From Bradyrhizobium uaiense (GTDB lineage: Bacteria > Pseudomonadota > Alphaproteobacteria > Rhizobiales > Xanthobacteraceae), in contig NZ_VKHP01000087.1 of NCBI RefSeq assembly GCF_010811875.1, positions 1-32,823 of the forward strand: a stretch of DNA of 32,823 nt, written 5' to 3'. The notes under the pieces are model-generated. The model did no database searches, was not told the DNA's origin, and saw only the letters and a list, made by a program, of their open reading frames with translations. A program made the position numbers and the translations under genes. Positions within the stretch are counted from its first letter, which is position 1; the number at the start of each line of letters is the position of its first letter. Below, piece after piece: positions 16,053-22,788 of this stretch.

Positions 16053-16681
16053 TCGTGGTCGAGCGTCGCTTGCCGGAGATCGCCTGGCACCTCGCCGATG
16101 CGGTCAATTTCGACTGCATCGTACGCGAGGGCCTGAAATGCGCGGCCGACCTGCTCGATCGCGATGTGGCCGCGTGCGAAACGCACCGGCCGACAGCCGT
16201 GATGACCAGGCACGGCAGCTACATCCGTGACCAGGCGCCGATGCCGCCGACCGCCTTGGCGCGCTGTCTTGACCGGCCGCTGATGCCGGCGGATTGGTAT
16301 CGGCTCCTGAACGGTTTCGTCTTCTTCTGGCTCGATCCCGAGCGGGTCAGACGCCATCTCGTGGCGACCAGTGGCCGGCCGCAGCGACTGATGTCGATTG
16401 ATACCGCGGGGCTCGTCGCGCACTACGGGGATGCGCTCGGCGTGACACCTTTCAATACCGGCAATGCCCGTCGCAGGCCCGCCAGACGCGGTCGGCGCAG
16501 CATTGTGCCGGTTCAGCGCTGGCAAACGGAGGCGTGGCGTTCGGAATGCGAGCCCGGTGGGCGACCCCGCGCGCCGTCGCACCGGCCTGTGGAGCTGGTC
16601 GCGTCGGTATCGATCCCCGACATCATGAATTTCTGTACGGCTGTCGAGACGATCAACCGGGGAGCATCACGTGGCGGGTAA
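16049..16681 (+). CDS. DUF7002-like protein of unknown function
   Basis: A 210-residue protein. The beginning (IAWHLADAVNFDCIVREGLKCAADLL) and the middle (VMTRHGSYIRDQAPMPPTALARCLDRPLMPADWYRLLNGFVFFWLD) match a family known to me as DUF7002. Its opening, with a His near the start and an 'F..I...GL..A..L' helix, recalls ADP-ribosyltransferase-fold proteins such as DarT or RNA 2'-phosphotransferase; that relation is a guess. The most likely start is TTG 16049, coupled to the previous stop; GTG 16055 is an alternative. The end overlaps the SDR gene by 11 bases. Such a protein is unexpected inside a small-molecule catabolic operon. Confidence 0.65.
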   Translation: MIVVERRLPEIAWHLADAVNFDCIVREGLKCAADLLDRDVAACETHRPTAVMTRHGSYIRDQAPMPPTALARCLDRPLMPADWYRLLNGFVFFWLDPERVRRHLVATSGRPQRLMSIDTAGLVAHYGDALGVTPFNTGNARRRPARRGRRSIVPVQRWQTEAWRSECEPGGRPRAPSHRPVELVASVSIPDIMNFCTAVETINRGASRGG

Positions 16682-17672
16682 TCCGGTTCGCATCGATGGC
16701 GGTCACGGCAACGTCGCGCGTCCGCTGGCCCGGGCGTTCGTGACCGGTGGGTCCGGCTTCGTCGGCGGACACCTGATCCGTGCGCTCGTCGCCGAGGGCA
16801 TTCAGGTGGTCGCACTGGCGCGGTCAGCGAGCGCGCGCAACGCGGTGGTCAAGGCGGGGGCCATGGCCCATTCCGGAGATATTTCCGACGTCGACGACCT
16901 CGCCGGTGGCATGGCTGGCTGCGACACGGTGTTTCACGCCGGCGCCTATCTTCCGGACTGGGACAGGAAACAGGCGTTCGCGGTGAACGTCGTGGGCAGC
17001 CGCAACGTGGTGGCGGCGGCACGCCTCGTGGGCGTGAGCAGGATCGTCTATGTGAGCGGCATCGGCGTCATGATCGGCAGCGGCCCGGTCCGCAACGTCG
17101 ACGAGAACGTTCCTCGCGGCAGGCCGGTCGGCGTGCTCGGCGCGTCGCGCGTCCAGAGCGAACGCGAGATGCAGCAGGCCAATGCCGACGACCTCGGTAT
17201 CGTCGTGGTCCGCTTTCCCTATGTCTGGGGGCCTGGCAACACGCTGATCCCGTCCTTGCGCGCCGGCATCGCGCGCGGGCGCTTTCGCTGGATCGCGGGC
17301 GGCCGTCACGAGATCTCGACCGTCCACATCGACAATGCGGTTGAGGGCCTCATCCTGGCGGCGCGCCGTGGCCGGCCGGGAGAGATCTATTATTTCACCG
17401 ATGGCGCGCCGGTCGAGCTGCGGGAATTCTTCGAGGTGCAGCTCCGCGCCGCCGGGATCGCGCCGCCGCGCGCGGAGATCAGCTTCAATGCGGCGCGGCT
17501 GCTCGGCCATCTGCTGGCGCTGCTCTGGAAGGTAACGGGCAGGACCTATGCGCCGCCGCTGACGCCGACGATCGTGCGGTTTCTCGGCCAGGAGGTGACG
17601 GTGAACGACCAGAAGGCGCGCCGCGAACTCGGCTATGCGCCACGGATATCGTGGCCGAATGGACCGTTCTAG
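16671..17672 (+). CDS. Extended SDR (NAD-dependent epimerase/3-beta-HSD-like) with an altered active site
   Basis: A 333-residue extended SDR. GTG 16671 follows GGGGAG. The cofactor motif is FVTGGSGFVGGHL (23-35), with FHAGAY, VNVVGSRNVVAAA and IVYVSGIGV as in 3-beta-hydroxysteroid dehydrogenase-like and dihydroflavonol reductase-like enzymes. The expected Tyr-x3-Lys pair is missing: the segment reads VLGASRVQSERE, placing Leu156 and Arg160 where Tyr and Lys belong. The protein may be a binding or regulatory homologue, or use other chemistry. A hydrophobic helix near 280-290 (LLGHLLALLW) may contact the membrane, as in 3-beta-HSD relatives. It is the last gene of the operon before the NemR-like regulator. 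Confidence 0.85.
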   Translation: MAGNPVRIDGGHGNVARPLARAFVTGGSGFVGGHLIRALVAEGIQVVALARSASARNAVVKAGAMAHSGDISDVDDLAGGMAGCDTVFHAGAYLPDWDRKQAFAVNVVGSRNVVAAARLVGVSRIVYVSGIGVMIGSGPVRNVDENVPRGRPVGVLGASRVQSEREMQQANADDLGIVVVRFPYVWGPGNTLIPSLRAGIARGRFRWIAGGRHEISTVHIDNAVEGLILAARRGRPGEIYYFTDGAPVELREFFEVQLRAAGIAPPRAEISFNAARLLGHLLALLWKVTGRTYAPPLTPTIVRFLGQEVTVNDQKARRELGYAPRISWPNGPF

Positions 17673-17765
17673 CGCAGTCGTCTCGCACTGGGGCTGCCCG
17701 TAAAGACGAGCGACAGCCTTGCTGTGTCACGTCCCGTAGCCGGCAGCCGCCTCAGCCCCGGGCGG

Positions 17766-17795
17766 TTGACTTTTGGCAAGACGACTGGTCATATC
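17766..17795 (+). promoter_or_regulatory. Promoter and operator of the NemR-like TetR gene
   Basis: TTGACT (17766-17771), an 18-base spacer and CATATC (17790-17795) form the promoter. The 17-base operator AAGACGACTGGTCATAT (17778-17794) fills the spacer and -10, as in the OYE promoter. The ATG at 17801 is only 5 bases past the -10, so transcription should start on or beside the start codon. Negative autoregulation is the natural reading. Confidence 0.75.
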
Positions 17796-17800
17796 GCTTC

Positions 17801-18379
17801 ATGGCAAAAGCAGGTTTGCGCGACAAGCTGATTGAGACGGGGCTCGAGACGGTTCACAAGAACGGCTTTGGCGCCACCGGCGTGCAGGTGATCGTCGACG
17901 CCGCTGATGTGCCGAAAGGCTCGTTCTACAACTATTTCGATTCCAAGGAAGCCTTCGGCGTCGAGGTCTTGAACCTCTACTTCAAGGGGTTCGGGCCAAG
18001 GCTTCAACTGCTCACCGACCCGTCGAAATCGCCGGTCCAGCGGCTGAAGGCGTATTTCGAATCGCTCGGCAAGACGCTCGGGCAATGGGAGTATGAAAAG
18101 GGCTGCCTGATCGGCAATCTCAGCGCCGAGCTCTCCAGCAAGAACGAGCTGATTCGGGAACGCCTCGCCGAGGTCTATGAGGGCTGGACCAGCCGGATCG
18201 AGGCCTGCGTGCGCGAAGGTCAGGAGCAGGGCGAGATTTCGCGGGAGCTGAAGGCCTCCGTCATCGCGTCCTATCTGTTGAACGCCTGGGAAGGCGTCGC
18301 GCTTCGCACCAAGGTCGACAAGGACAAGACGGCCATCACCCAGTTCATGGCGGTGACCTTCAAGACGGTCCTCCGCTAG
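17801..18379 (+). CDS. nemR: NemR-like TetR family repressor
   Basis: A 192-residue TetR regulator. The recognition region VIVDAADVPKGSFYNYFDSKEAFGVEVL is very close to that of E. coli NemR. Cys102 in KGCLIGNLSAEL falls where NemR has its electrophile- and hypochlorite-sensing Cys106 (SGCLTVKLSAEV). It therefore probably senses quinones, enones or similar electrophiles by cysteine modification, releasing DNA. Operator copies lie before its own gene, before the OYE operon and before the divergent reductase, giving a regulon like NemR-NemA. AcuR-type regulators are related, so the symbol is by analogy. The frame is open upstream to 17651, but the TetR homology begins at MAKAGLRDKL, giving a leaderless start. 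Confidence 0.85.
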   Translation: MAKAGLRDKLIETGLETVHKNGFGATGVQVIVDAADVPKGSFYNYFDSKEAFGVEVLNLYFKGFGPRLQLLTDPSKSPVQRLKAYFESLGKTLGQWEYEKGCLIGNLSAELSSKNELIRERLAEVYEGWTSRIEACVREGQEQGEISRELKASVIASYLLNAWEGVALRTKVDKDKTAITQFMAVTFKTVLR

Positions 18380-18817
18380 CGCCCCGCTGTCTCGCGCACG
18401 GCGGCCCTGTATGATGGGGGCAGCGTCGAACTTAATAGCTGCCTGTCAGATCTCCTGAACAAATGGGGCTGTGAGAGACTGCATAGGAGATTCAAGGAAC
18501 CTTCGCCTCCTCGTGGCCGGCAGTCGATTGTGCGATAGGCGCGAGCTGGTCGCGGATACCGTGATGCATTGCCATAACCGGCTGGGGCGTATCTATCTTA
18601 CGACGATATCACCGTTTCATCGGGTGATTGTGCGGGCCAGTTTAGAGCAGGCGGCAAGAGCAATGTAGATCTAAGCTTGCTTCGGTGGTCGCGAGTGGTG
18701 CTAGTCGGCCATTAGCGGTCCGTGGCGCATCCTGCGAATTTGATGGTGTTTTGCAATTCGCATGGCGACATATGCTGCCTTCGACAGGTGGTTAGACAAG
18801 GTATCACAGGAGCGAAT

Positions 18818-18997
18818 ATGTCTGAGGGCAACGCCGCAGGGGATCGGAGTGACCCTTCGCTCCGGTTGGCTCGTAGCGCCGATTGGCTCCCAAAATTGCG
18901 GTTCGGCACTCATGCCTCCGCCGATGCCTCCGGAATCCTTGCCGTGCCCGCCGCGTCGTTCATGTCGCTGCTTCTCGCCGACGAATTTAGGGCATAA
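18818..18997 (+). CDS. Hypothetical small protein, doubtful
   Basis: A 59-residue open frame with a Shine-Dalgarno-like CAGGAG well placed before ATG 18818. The sequence (MSEGNAAGDRSDPSLRLARSADWLPKLRFG) shows no known motif, signal peptide or membrane segment. It stands alone in an 800-base gene-poor stretch. The ribosome binding site is the only argument for it; chance is quite possible. Confidence 0.2.
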   Translation: MSEGNAAGDRSDPSLRLARSADWLPKLRFGTHASADASGILAVPAASFMSLLLADEFRA

Positions 18998-19085
18998 TTC
19001 AGTTGCCGAAGTTCACTACAGATGCCAGATTTTGCTGCTGTATCGAATTTGTCCGATAGGACAGAGAGCAGGCCGTCAATTACAT

Positions 19086-19157
19086 CGTTATCCAAAATGA
19101 CGTGTAGCTTCAGCGCCGGTGCACCCGGCCGCACGGAGGCTGTTGCGTTATCCAAAA
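19086..19157 (+). repeat. 12-bp direct repeat upstream of the isocitrate dehydrogenase gene
   Basis: CGTTATCCAAAA occurs at 19086-19097 and again at 19146-19157, exactly 60 bases apart. The second copy is 26 bases before the start codon. The spacing is near six helical turns, so the copies could be regulator sites on one DNA face, or the remains of a short duplication. Confidence 0.5.
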
Positions 19158-19183
19158 CCTCGCCATGCTAAGGAAGCCAGCGT

Positions 19184-21424
19184 ATGAGCACGACACGGCC
19201 CACCATCATCTACACGCTGACCGATGAAGCCCCTGCGCTCGCGACGGTCGCGTTCTTGCCCATCGTGCGGGCATTTGCGACTGCGGCCGGGATCAACGTC
19301 GCTACCAGCGACATTTCGGTAGCAGCCAGGATCCTCGGTGAGTTTCCCGAATTCCTGACCGAAGGGCAGCGTGTGCCCGACAACCTGGCCGAGTTGGGCC
19401 GGCTGACGCTGCTACCCGGCACCAACATTATCAAGCTGCCAAATATCAGCGCCTCGGTGGCGCAGTTGATGGCGGCGATCAAGGAACTCAAGGGGAAGGG
19501 CTACAACATCCCGGACTATCCCGAGAACCCCACGTCGGACGAGCAAAAGGCGATCCGAGCCCGTTACGCCAAATGCACCGGCAGCGCAGTGAATCCGGTG
19601 CTGCGCGAGGGCAATTCTGATCGCCGCGCGCCGCTGGCGGTGAAAAACTATGCGCGCAAGAATCCGCACTCCATGGCCGAATGGAGCCAGGCCTCGCGTT
19701 CGCACGTCTCACACATGCACCATGGCGACTTCTACCACGGCGAAAAATCCATGACGCTGGACAAGGCGCGTGACGTGAAGATGGAGCTGATTGCCAAGAG
19801 TGGAAAGACGATCGTGCTCAAGCCCAAGGTGGCGCTGCAGGACCGCGAGGTGATCGACTCGATGTTCATGAGCAAGAAGGCGCTCCTGGAATTCTACGAG
19901 GAACAGATCGAGGATGCGCACAAGACTGGTGTGATGTTCTCGCTGCACGTCAAGGCCACCATGATGAAGGTGTCTCACCCAATCGTGTTCGGCCACTGCG
20001 TGAAGATCTTCTATCGCGATGCCTTCGCCAAGCACGGCCAATTGTTCGACGAGATAGGCGTGAACGTCAACAACGGTATGGTCGACTTGTACAACAAGAT
20101 CGCGAGCCTGCCAGAGAGCAAGCAGGACGAGATCAAGCGTGACCTGCACGCGTGCCATGAGCATCGGCCCGAGTTGGCGATGGTCGACTCGACCAAGGGC
20201 ATCACCAATTTCCATTCTCCCAATGACGTCATCGTCGACGCATCCATGCCGGCCATGATCCGCAACGGCGGCAAGATGTGGGGGGCCGACGGCCGCCTGA
20301 AGGACGTCAAGGCCGTAATGCCGGAAAGCACCTTTGCCCGGATCTATCAGGAGATGATCAACTTCTGCAAATGGCACGGTGCATTCGATCCGAAGACCAT
20401 GGGCACCGTGCCAAACGTCGGTCTGATGGCTCAGCAGGCCGAGGAATACGGCTCGCACGACAAGACATTTGAGATCGCCGAGGACGGCGTGGCCAACATC
20501 ACCGATCTTGCCACCGGCGAAGTGCTGCTCAGCCAGAACGTCGAGCAAGGTGACATCTGGCGGATGTGCCAGGTCAAGGATGCGGCGATCCGGGACTGGG
20601 TCAAGCTCGCCGTCAACCGTGCCCGCAACTCCGGTATGCCGGTTCTGTTCTGGCTCGACCCGTACCGTCCGCACGAGGCGCAGCTCATCACGAAGGTCAA
20701 GATGTACCTGCATGAGCACGACACCACTGGCCTCGACATCCAGATCATGAGCCAGGTGCGCGCCATGCGCTATACATTGGAGCGCGTCGTTCGCGGCCTC
20801 GACACGATCAGTGCCACCGGCAACATCCTGCGCGACTATCTGACCGACCTGTTCCCCATCATGGAGCTGGGCACCTCGGCCAAGATGCTGTCCATCGTTC
20901 CGCTCATGGCCGGTGGTGGCATGTACGAAACCGGCGCTGGCGGCTCTGCGCCCAAGCACGTGCAGCAACTGGCAGAGGAGAACCACCTCCGTTGGGATTC
21001 GCTGGGTGAATTTTTGGCTCTGGCCGTCTCCCTCGAAGACCTTGGCCTGAAGACCGGCAATCAGAAGGCGAAGCTGTTGGCCAGGACGCTCGATGCCGCG
21101 ACTGGCAAGCTGCTGGACAACAGGAAGTCGCCATCGCCGCGGACTGGCGAACTGGACAATCGGGGCAGCCAGTTTTACCTCGCGATGTACTGGGCACAGG
21201 AGCTTGCTGCTCAGTCGGAGGATCCCGCGCTGCAGGCGCTGTTCGCTCCGCTGGCTGCGGCGCTCGCCCGCAACGAGGAGAAGATTGTAGCTGAGCTTGC
21301 GGCGGTCCAGGCCAACCCCGCGGACATCGGCGGCTATTACCTGCCCGATCCAAAGAAATGCGAAGCCGTGATGCGCCCGAGCGCTACGTTCAACGCAACA
21401 CTGGCGCAAATGGGAAGCTCATAG
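19184..21424 (+). CDS. icd: NADP-dependent isocitrate dehydrogenase, monomeric type
   Basis: A 746-residue enzyme of the monomeric IDH family (about 740 residues usual), which converts isocitrate and NADP to 2-oxoglutarate, CO2 and NADPH in the cytoplasm. Ser134, Asn137, Arg141 and Arg147 in GSAVNPVLREGNSDRRAP have the spacing of the isocitrate-binding residues of the Azotobacter enzyme. Other hallmarks are ATMMKVSHPIVFGH, FHSPNDVIVDASMPAMIRNGGKMWG, and VLFWLDPYRPHEAQLI. It is unrelated in sequence to the dimeric IDH usual in alphaproteobacteria. ATG 19184 follows AAGGAAG. It stands alone: no TCA neighbours, and a damaged tRNA sequence directly after the stop. Its NADPH could feed the many reductases here, but acquisition by transfer seems likely. 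Confidence 0.95.
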   Translation: MSTTRPTIIYTLTDEAPALATVAFLPIVRAFATAAGINVATSDISVAARILGEFPEFLTEGQRVPDNLAELGRLTLLPGTNIIKLPNISASVAQLMAAIKELKGKGYNIPDYPENPTSDEQKAIRARYAKCTGSAVNPVLREGNSDRRAPLAVKNYARKNPHSMAEWSQASRSHVSHMHHGDFYHGEKSMTLDKARDVKMELIAKSGKTIVLKPKVALQDREVIDSMFMSKKALLEFYEEQIEDAHKTGVMFSLHVKATMMKVSHPIVFGHCVKIFYRDAFAKHGQLFDEIGVNVNNGMVDLYNKIASLPESKQDEIKRDLHACHEHRPELAMVDSTKGITNFHSPNDVIVDASMPAMIRNGGKMWGADGRLKDVKAVMPESTFARIYQEMINFCKWHGAFDPKTMGTVPNVGLMAQQAEEYGSHDKTFEIAEDGVANITDLATGEVLLSQNVEQGDIWRMCQVKDAAIRDWVKLAVNRARNSGMPVLFWLDPYRPHEAQLITKVKMYLHEHDTTGLDIQIMSQVRAMRYTLERVVRGLDTISATGNILRDYLTDLFPIMELGTSAKMLSIVPLMAGGGMYETGAGGSAPKHVQQLAEENHLRWDSLGEFLALAVSLEDLGLKTGNQKAKLLARTLDAATGKLLDNRKSPSPRTGELDNRGSQFYLAMYWAQELAAQSEDPALQALFAPLAAALARNEEKIVAELAAVQANPADIGGYYLPDPKKCEAVMRPSATFNATLAQMGSS

Positions 21425-21428
21425 GGGG

Positions 21429-21504
21429 CTGCGGGGCAGCTGACCCGTAGAGGGGCAGACTCTTAATCAGTGGGTCCCAGGTTGGAGCCCTGGTGCGCCC
21501 ACCA
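21429..21504 (+). pseudogene. Damaged tRNA-Lys(CTT)-like sequence
   Basis: The 3' half from about 21457 reads as a tRNA-Lys: anticodon loop CTCTTAA with anticodon CTT, then a T-arm and TGCGCCCACCA. The T-loop carries GTTGGAG in place of the nearly invariant GTTCGAG. The 5' half (21429-21456) retains only scraps of the D-arm (AGCTGA, GTAGAG), and the 5' acceptor strand GGGCGCA that should pair with TGCGCCC is missing. It is therefore not functional as it stands. A preserved tRNA 3' end with a scrambled 5' end is what integrase-driven insertion into a tRNA gene can leave behind. Confidence 0.6.
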
Positions 21505-22269
21505 AGCTTTCAGAGCTTAGGTTTGCCCTCGTAACGGCCGCACCGGCCAGCAGCCGCGTCGATTCCGACGTCGGCTGCGCGCTTGTTGAATCCTCCCAAC
21601 CGTCTCCTGATCGTCGATCGCAACTGCATGCGCGTGCGTTTTGCATCGGCCGGCAAGCCGTCCCGCTGACCGGTCGAGGGCGGTGACGCGCAGTCCCGCG
21701 GCTGCCTTTGCATGCCCCTGGTCGCGCGCGATCGCTCGTTTGACGCGGGGGCGCATTCTGACGGCATCACGACGGATCTGCGAACGCCGTGTGACGGAGC
21801 GGTTGGCGGAAAGCGGGGGTGCCTTGCAGCCAGGGACGGTTGACAGGGAGGCCCGCCCACTTTAATCACGCGGCTAACTAATTAATCAATTAATTAAGGC
21901 AAAACCCTAGGGAAAGAATCCGCCTGATGCCGGCCGGCCAAAGAGAAACGAAGCTGCTTGTCCCGCGTGGTCGCGGCTTCGCTCGGCTGGAAGTCCACCC
22001 GCGCATCGGCTCCGTGCGGATCGGTCTCGAACAGGCCAAGCGCGGCTTCGTCCAGCAGGCCGCAGGTTTTGCCGCGCGTGCAAAGACCACCGCGATCATC
22101 ACCGGCGCAACCTGCGCCGATCCCTGCTGCCAGATCCTGCACACAAGTCCGCGCGCGCAGGCCGTGGCGCGTTGCGCGCCTGGCCGTGACGTCGCGGATC
22201 GCCGCCTTCCGCGCGAAGCAGAGCTGGTTTCGTTCACCCGTAGCAAACATGAGGAGTGAGGCGTAAACG
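21505..22269. other. Decayed, gene-poor stretch
   Basis: Open frames on both strands (for example 21927-22259 plus; 22466-21894 minus) lack ribosome binding sites and recognisable motifs, and none gives a convincing protein. The stretch lies between the damaged tRNA and a truncated IclR gene and contains an AT-only-flanked palindrome, listed separately. It is best read as remains of older genes. Confidence 0.45.
21880..21895. promoter_or_regulatory. AT-rich palindrome AATTAAT-CA-ATTAATT
   Basis: A perfect 7-bp inverted repeat with a 2-base centre, inside a 24-base A/T-rich patch that stands out strongly from the high-GC surroundings. It could be a regulator site or promoter left from a lost gene. 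No gene starts within 300 bases on the plus strand. Confidence 0.35.
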
Positions 22270-22692
22270 ATGGGACGTCGATCTGAGGTACTGATGGCGC
22301 AAGACAGCGCCGGCACGGACAACCGGCGCGTGATCCAGGTGGTGTCGCGCGCATTCGACATCGTGCGTTGCTTCGAAGGTCGAAGCATACGCCTGGGCAA
22401 TCGCGAAATCGCCGATCGCTGCGGTCTTCCGCGATCCACGGTCTCCCGTCTCACGCTGACGCTCACCCAGATCGGCCAGTTAATCTACCTGCCGCAGGAG
22501 CAGAAATATGCTCTGGGTCCGCACGCCGCCGCGCCCGGCGCGCCGTTGTTGGCGGAGAGCCGCGACAATCCCGCATGCGCCGACGAGCGGGCGCGCGAAA
22601 CCGCGCAACCGTCCATGCTGATCAACGCGCGCTATTTCGACGACCAGCGCAACCCGGTTGCCGGACCGCTCGCGGTGACACCGCAGCGCTGA
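22270..22692 (+). pseudogene. Truncated IclR family regulator
   Basis: The first 85 residues form a proper IclR-type winged HTH: RRVIQVVSRAFDIVRCF, NREIADRCGLPRSTVSRLTLTLTQIGQLIYL and the typical end QKYALGP. After that the ligand-binding domain of about 170 residues is almost absent; the remaining 50 residues (ARETAQPSMLINARYFDDQRNPVAGPLAV) look like scraps joined by deletions. Total length is 140 against a normal 250-270. Starts at 22270 or 22294 are possible. It lies directly upstream of the thiolase operon and may once have regulated it. A DNA-binding fragment might still be made. Confidence 0.75.
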
Positions 22693-22694
22693 CA

Positions 22695-22742
22695 CCTCGG
22701 CTTGCTCCGAGGCAGGCAACTGCGGAAAATGGTCGGGACCAT
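22695..22742 (+). promoter_or_regulatory. Likely promoter and operator of the thiolase operon
   Basis: A hairpin CCTCGG-6-CCGAGG (22695-22712) is followed by a possible promoter: TTGCTC 22702-22707, 17-base spacer, GAAAAT 22725-22730. At 22729-22742 lies the dyad ATGGTC-GG-GACCAT, placed over the expected start of transcription. Its halves resemble FadR-type sites (TGGTC/GACCA), but the centre has two bases, not one. The thiolase ATG is 46 bases further on. Confidence 0.5.
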
Positions 22743-22788
22743 CGGCACGGGCCCATTACAACGAGACATCCAAAGCAAAGGGAAACGC

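Larger units (their letters stand above)
18380..19183. other. Gene-poor stretch of about 800 bases
   Basis: No recognisable gene. One small frame (18818-18997, 59 residues, MSEGNAAGDRS...) has a good AGGAG six bases before its ATG but no motif; it is treated as hypothetical. A minus-strand frame (19155-18910) is also open and equally featureless. Base composition is less GC-rich than in the flanking genes. The right end carries a 12-bp direct repeat before the isocitrate dehydrogenase gene. Confidence 0.5.

Noticed and set aside
19709..21409. 566-residue open frame on the minus strand
   Set aside because: It lies fully inside the isocitrate dehydrogenase gene in the opposite direction. High-GC codon bias keeps this antisense frame open; it has no known motif.
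21429..21504. A working tRNA-Lys gene
   Set aside because: The 5' acceptor strand does not pair with the 3' end, the D-arm is broken and the T-loop has a substitution at a near-invariant base.
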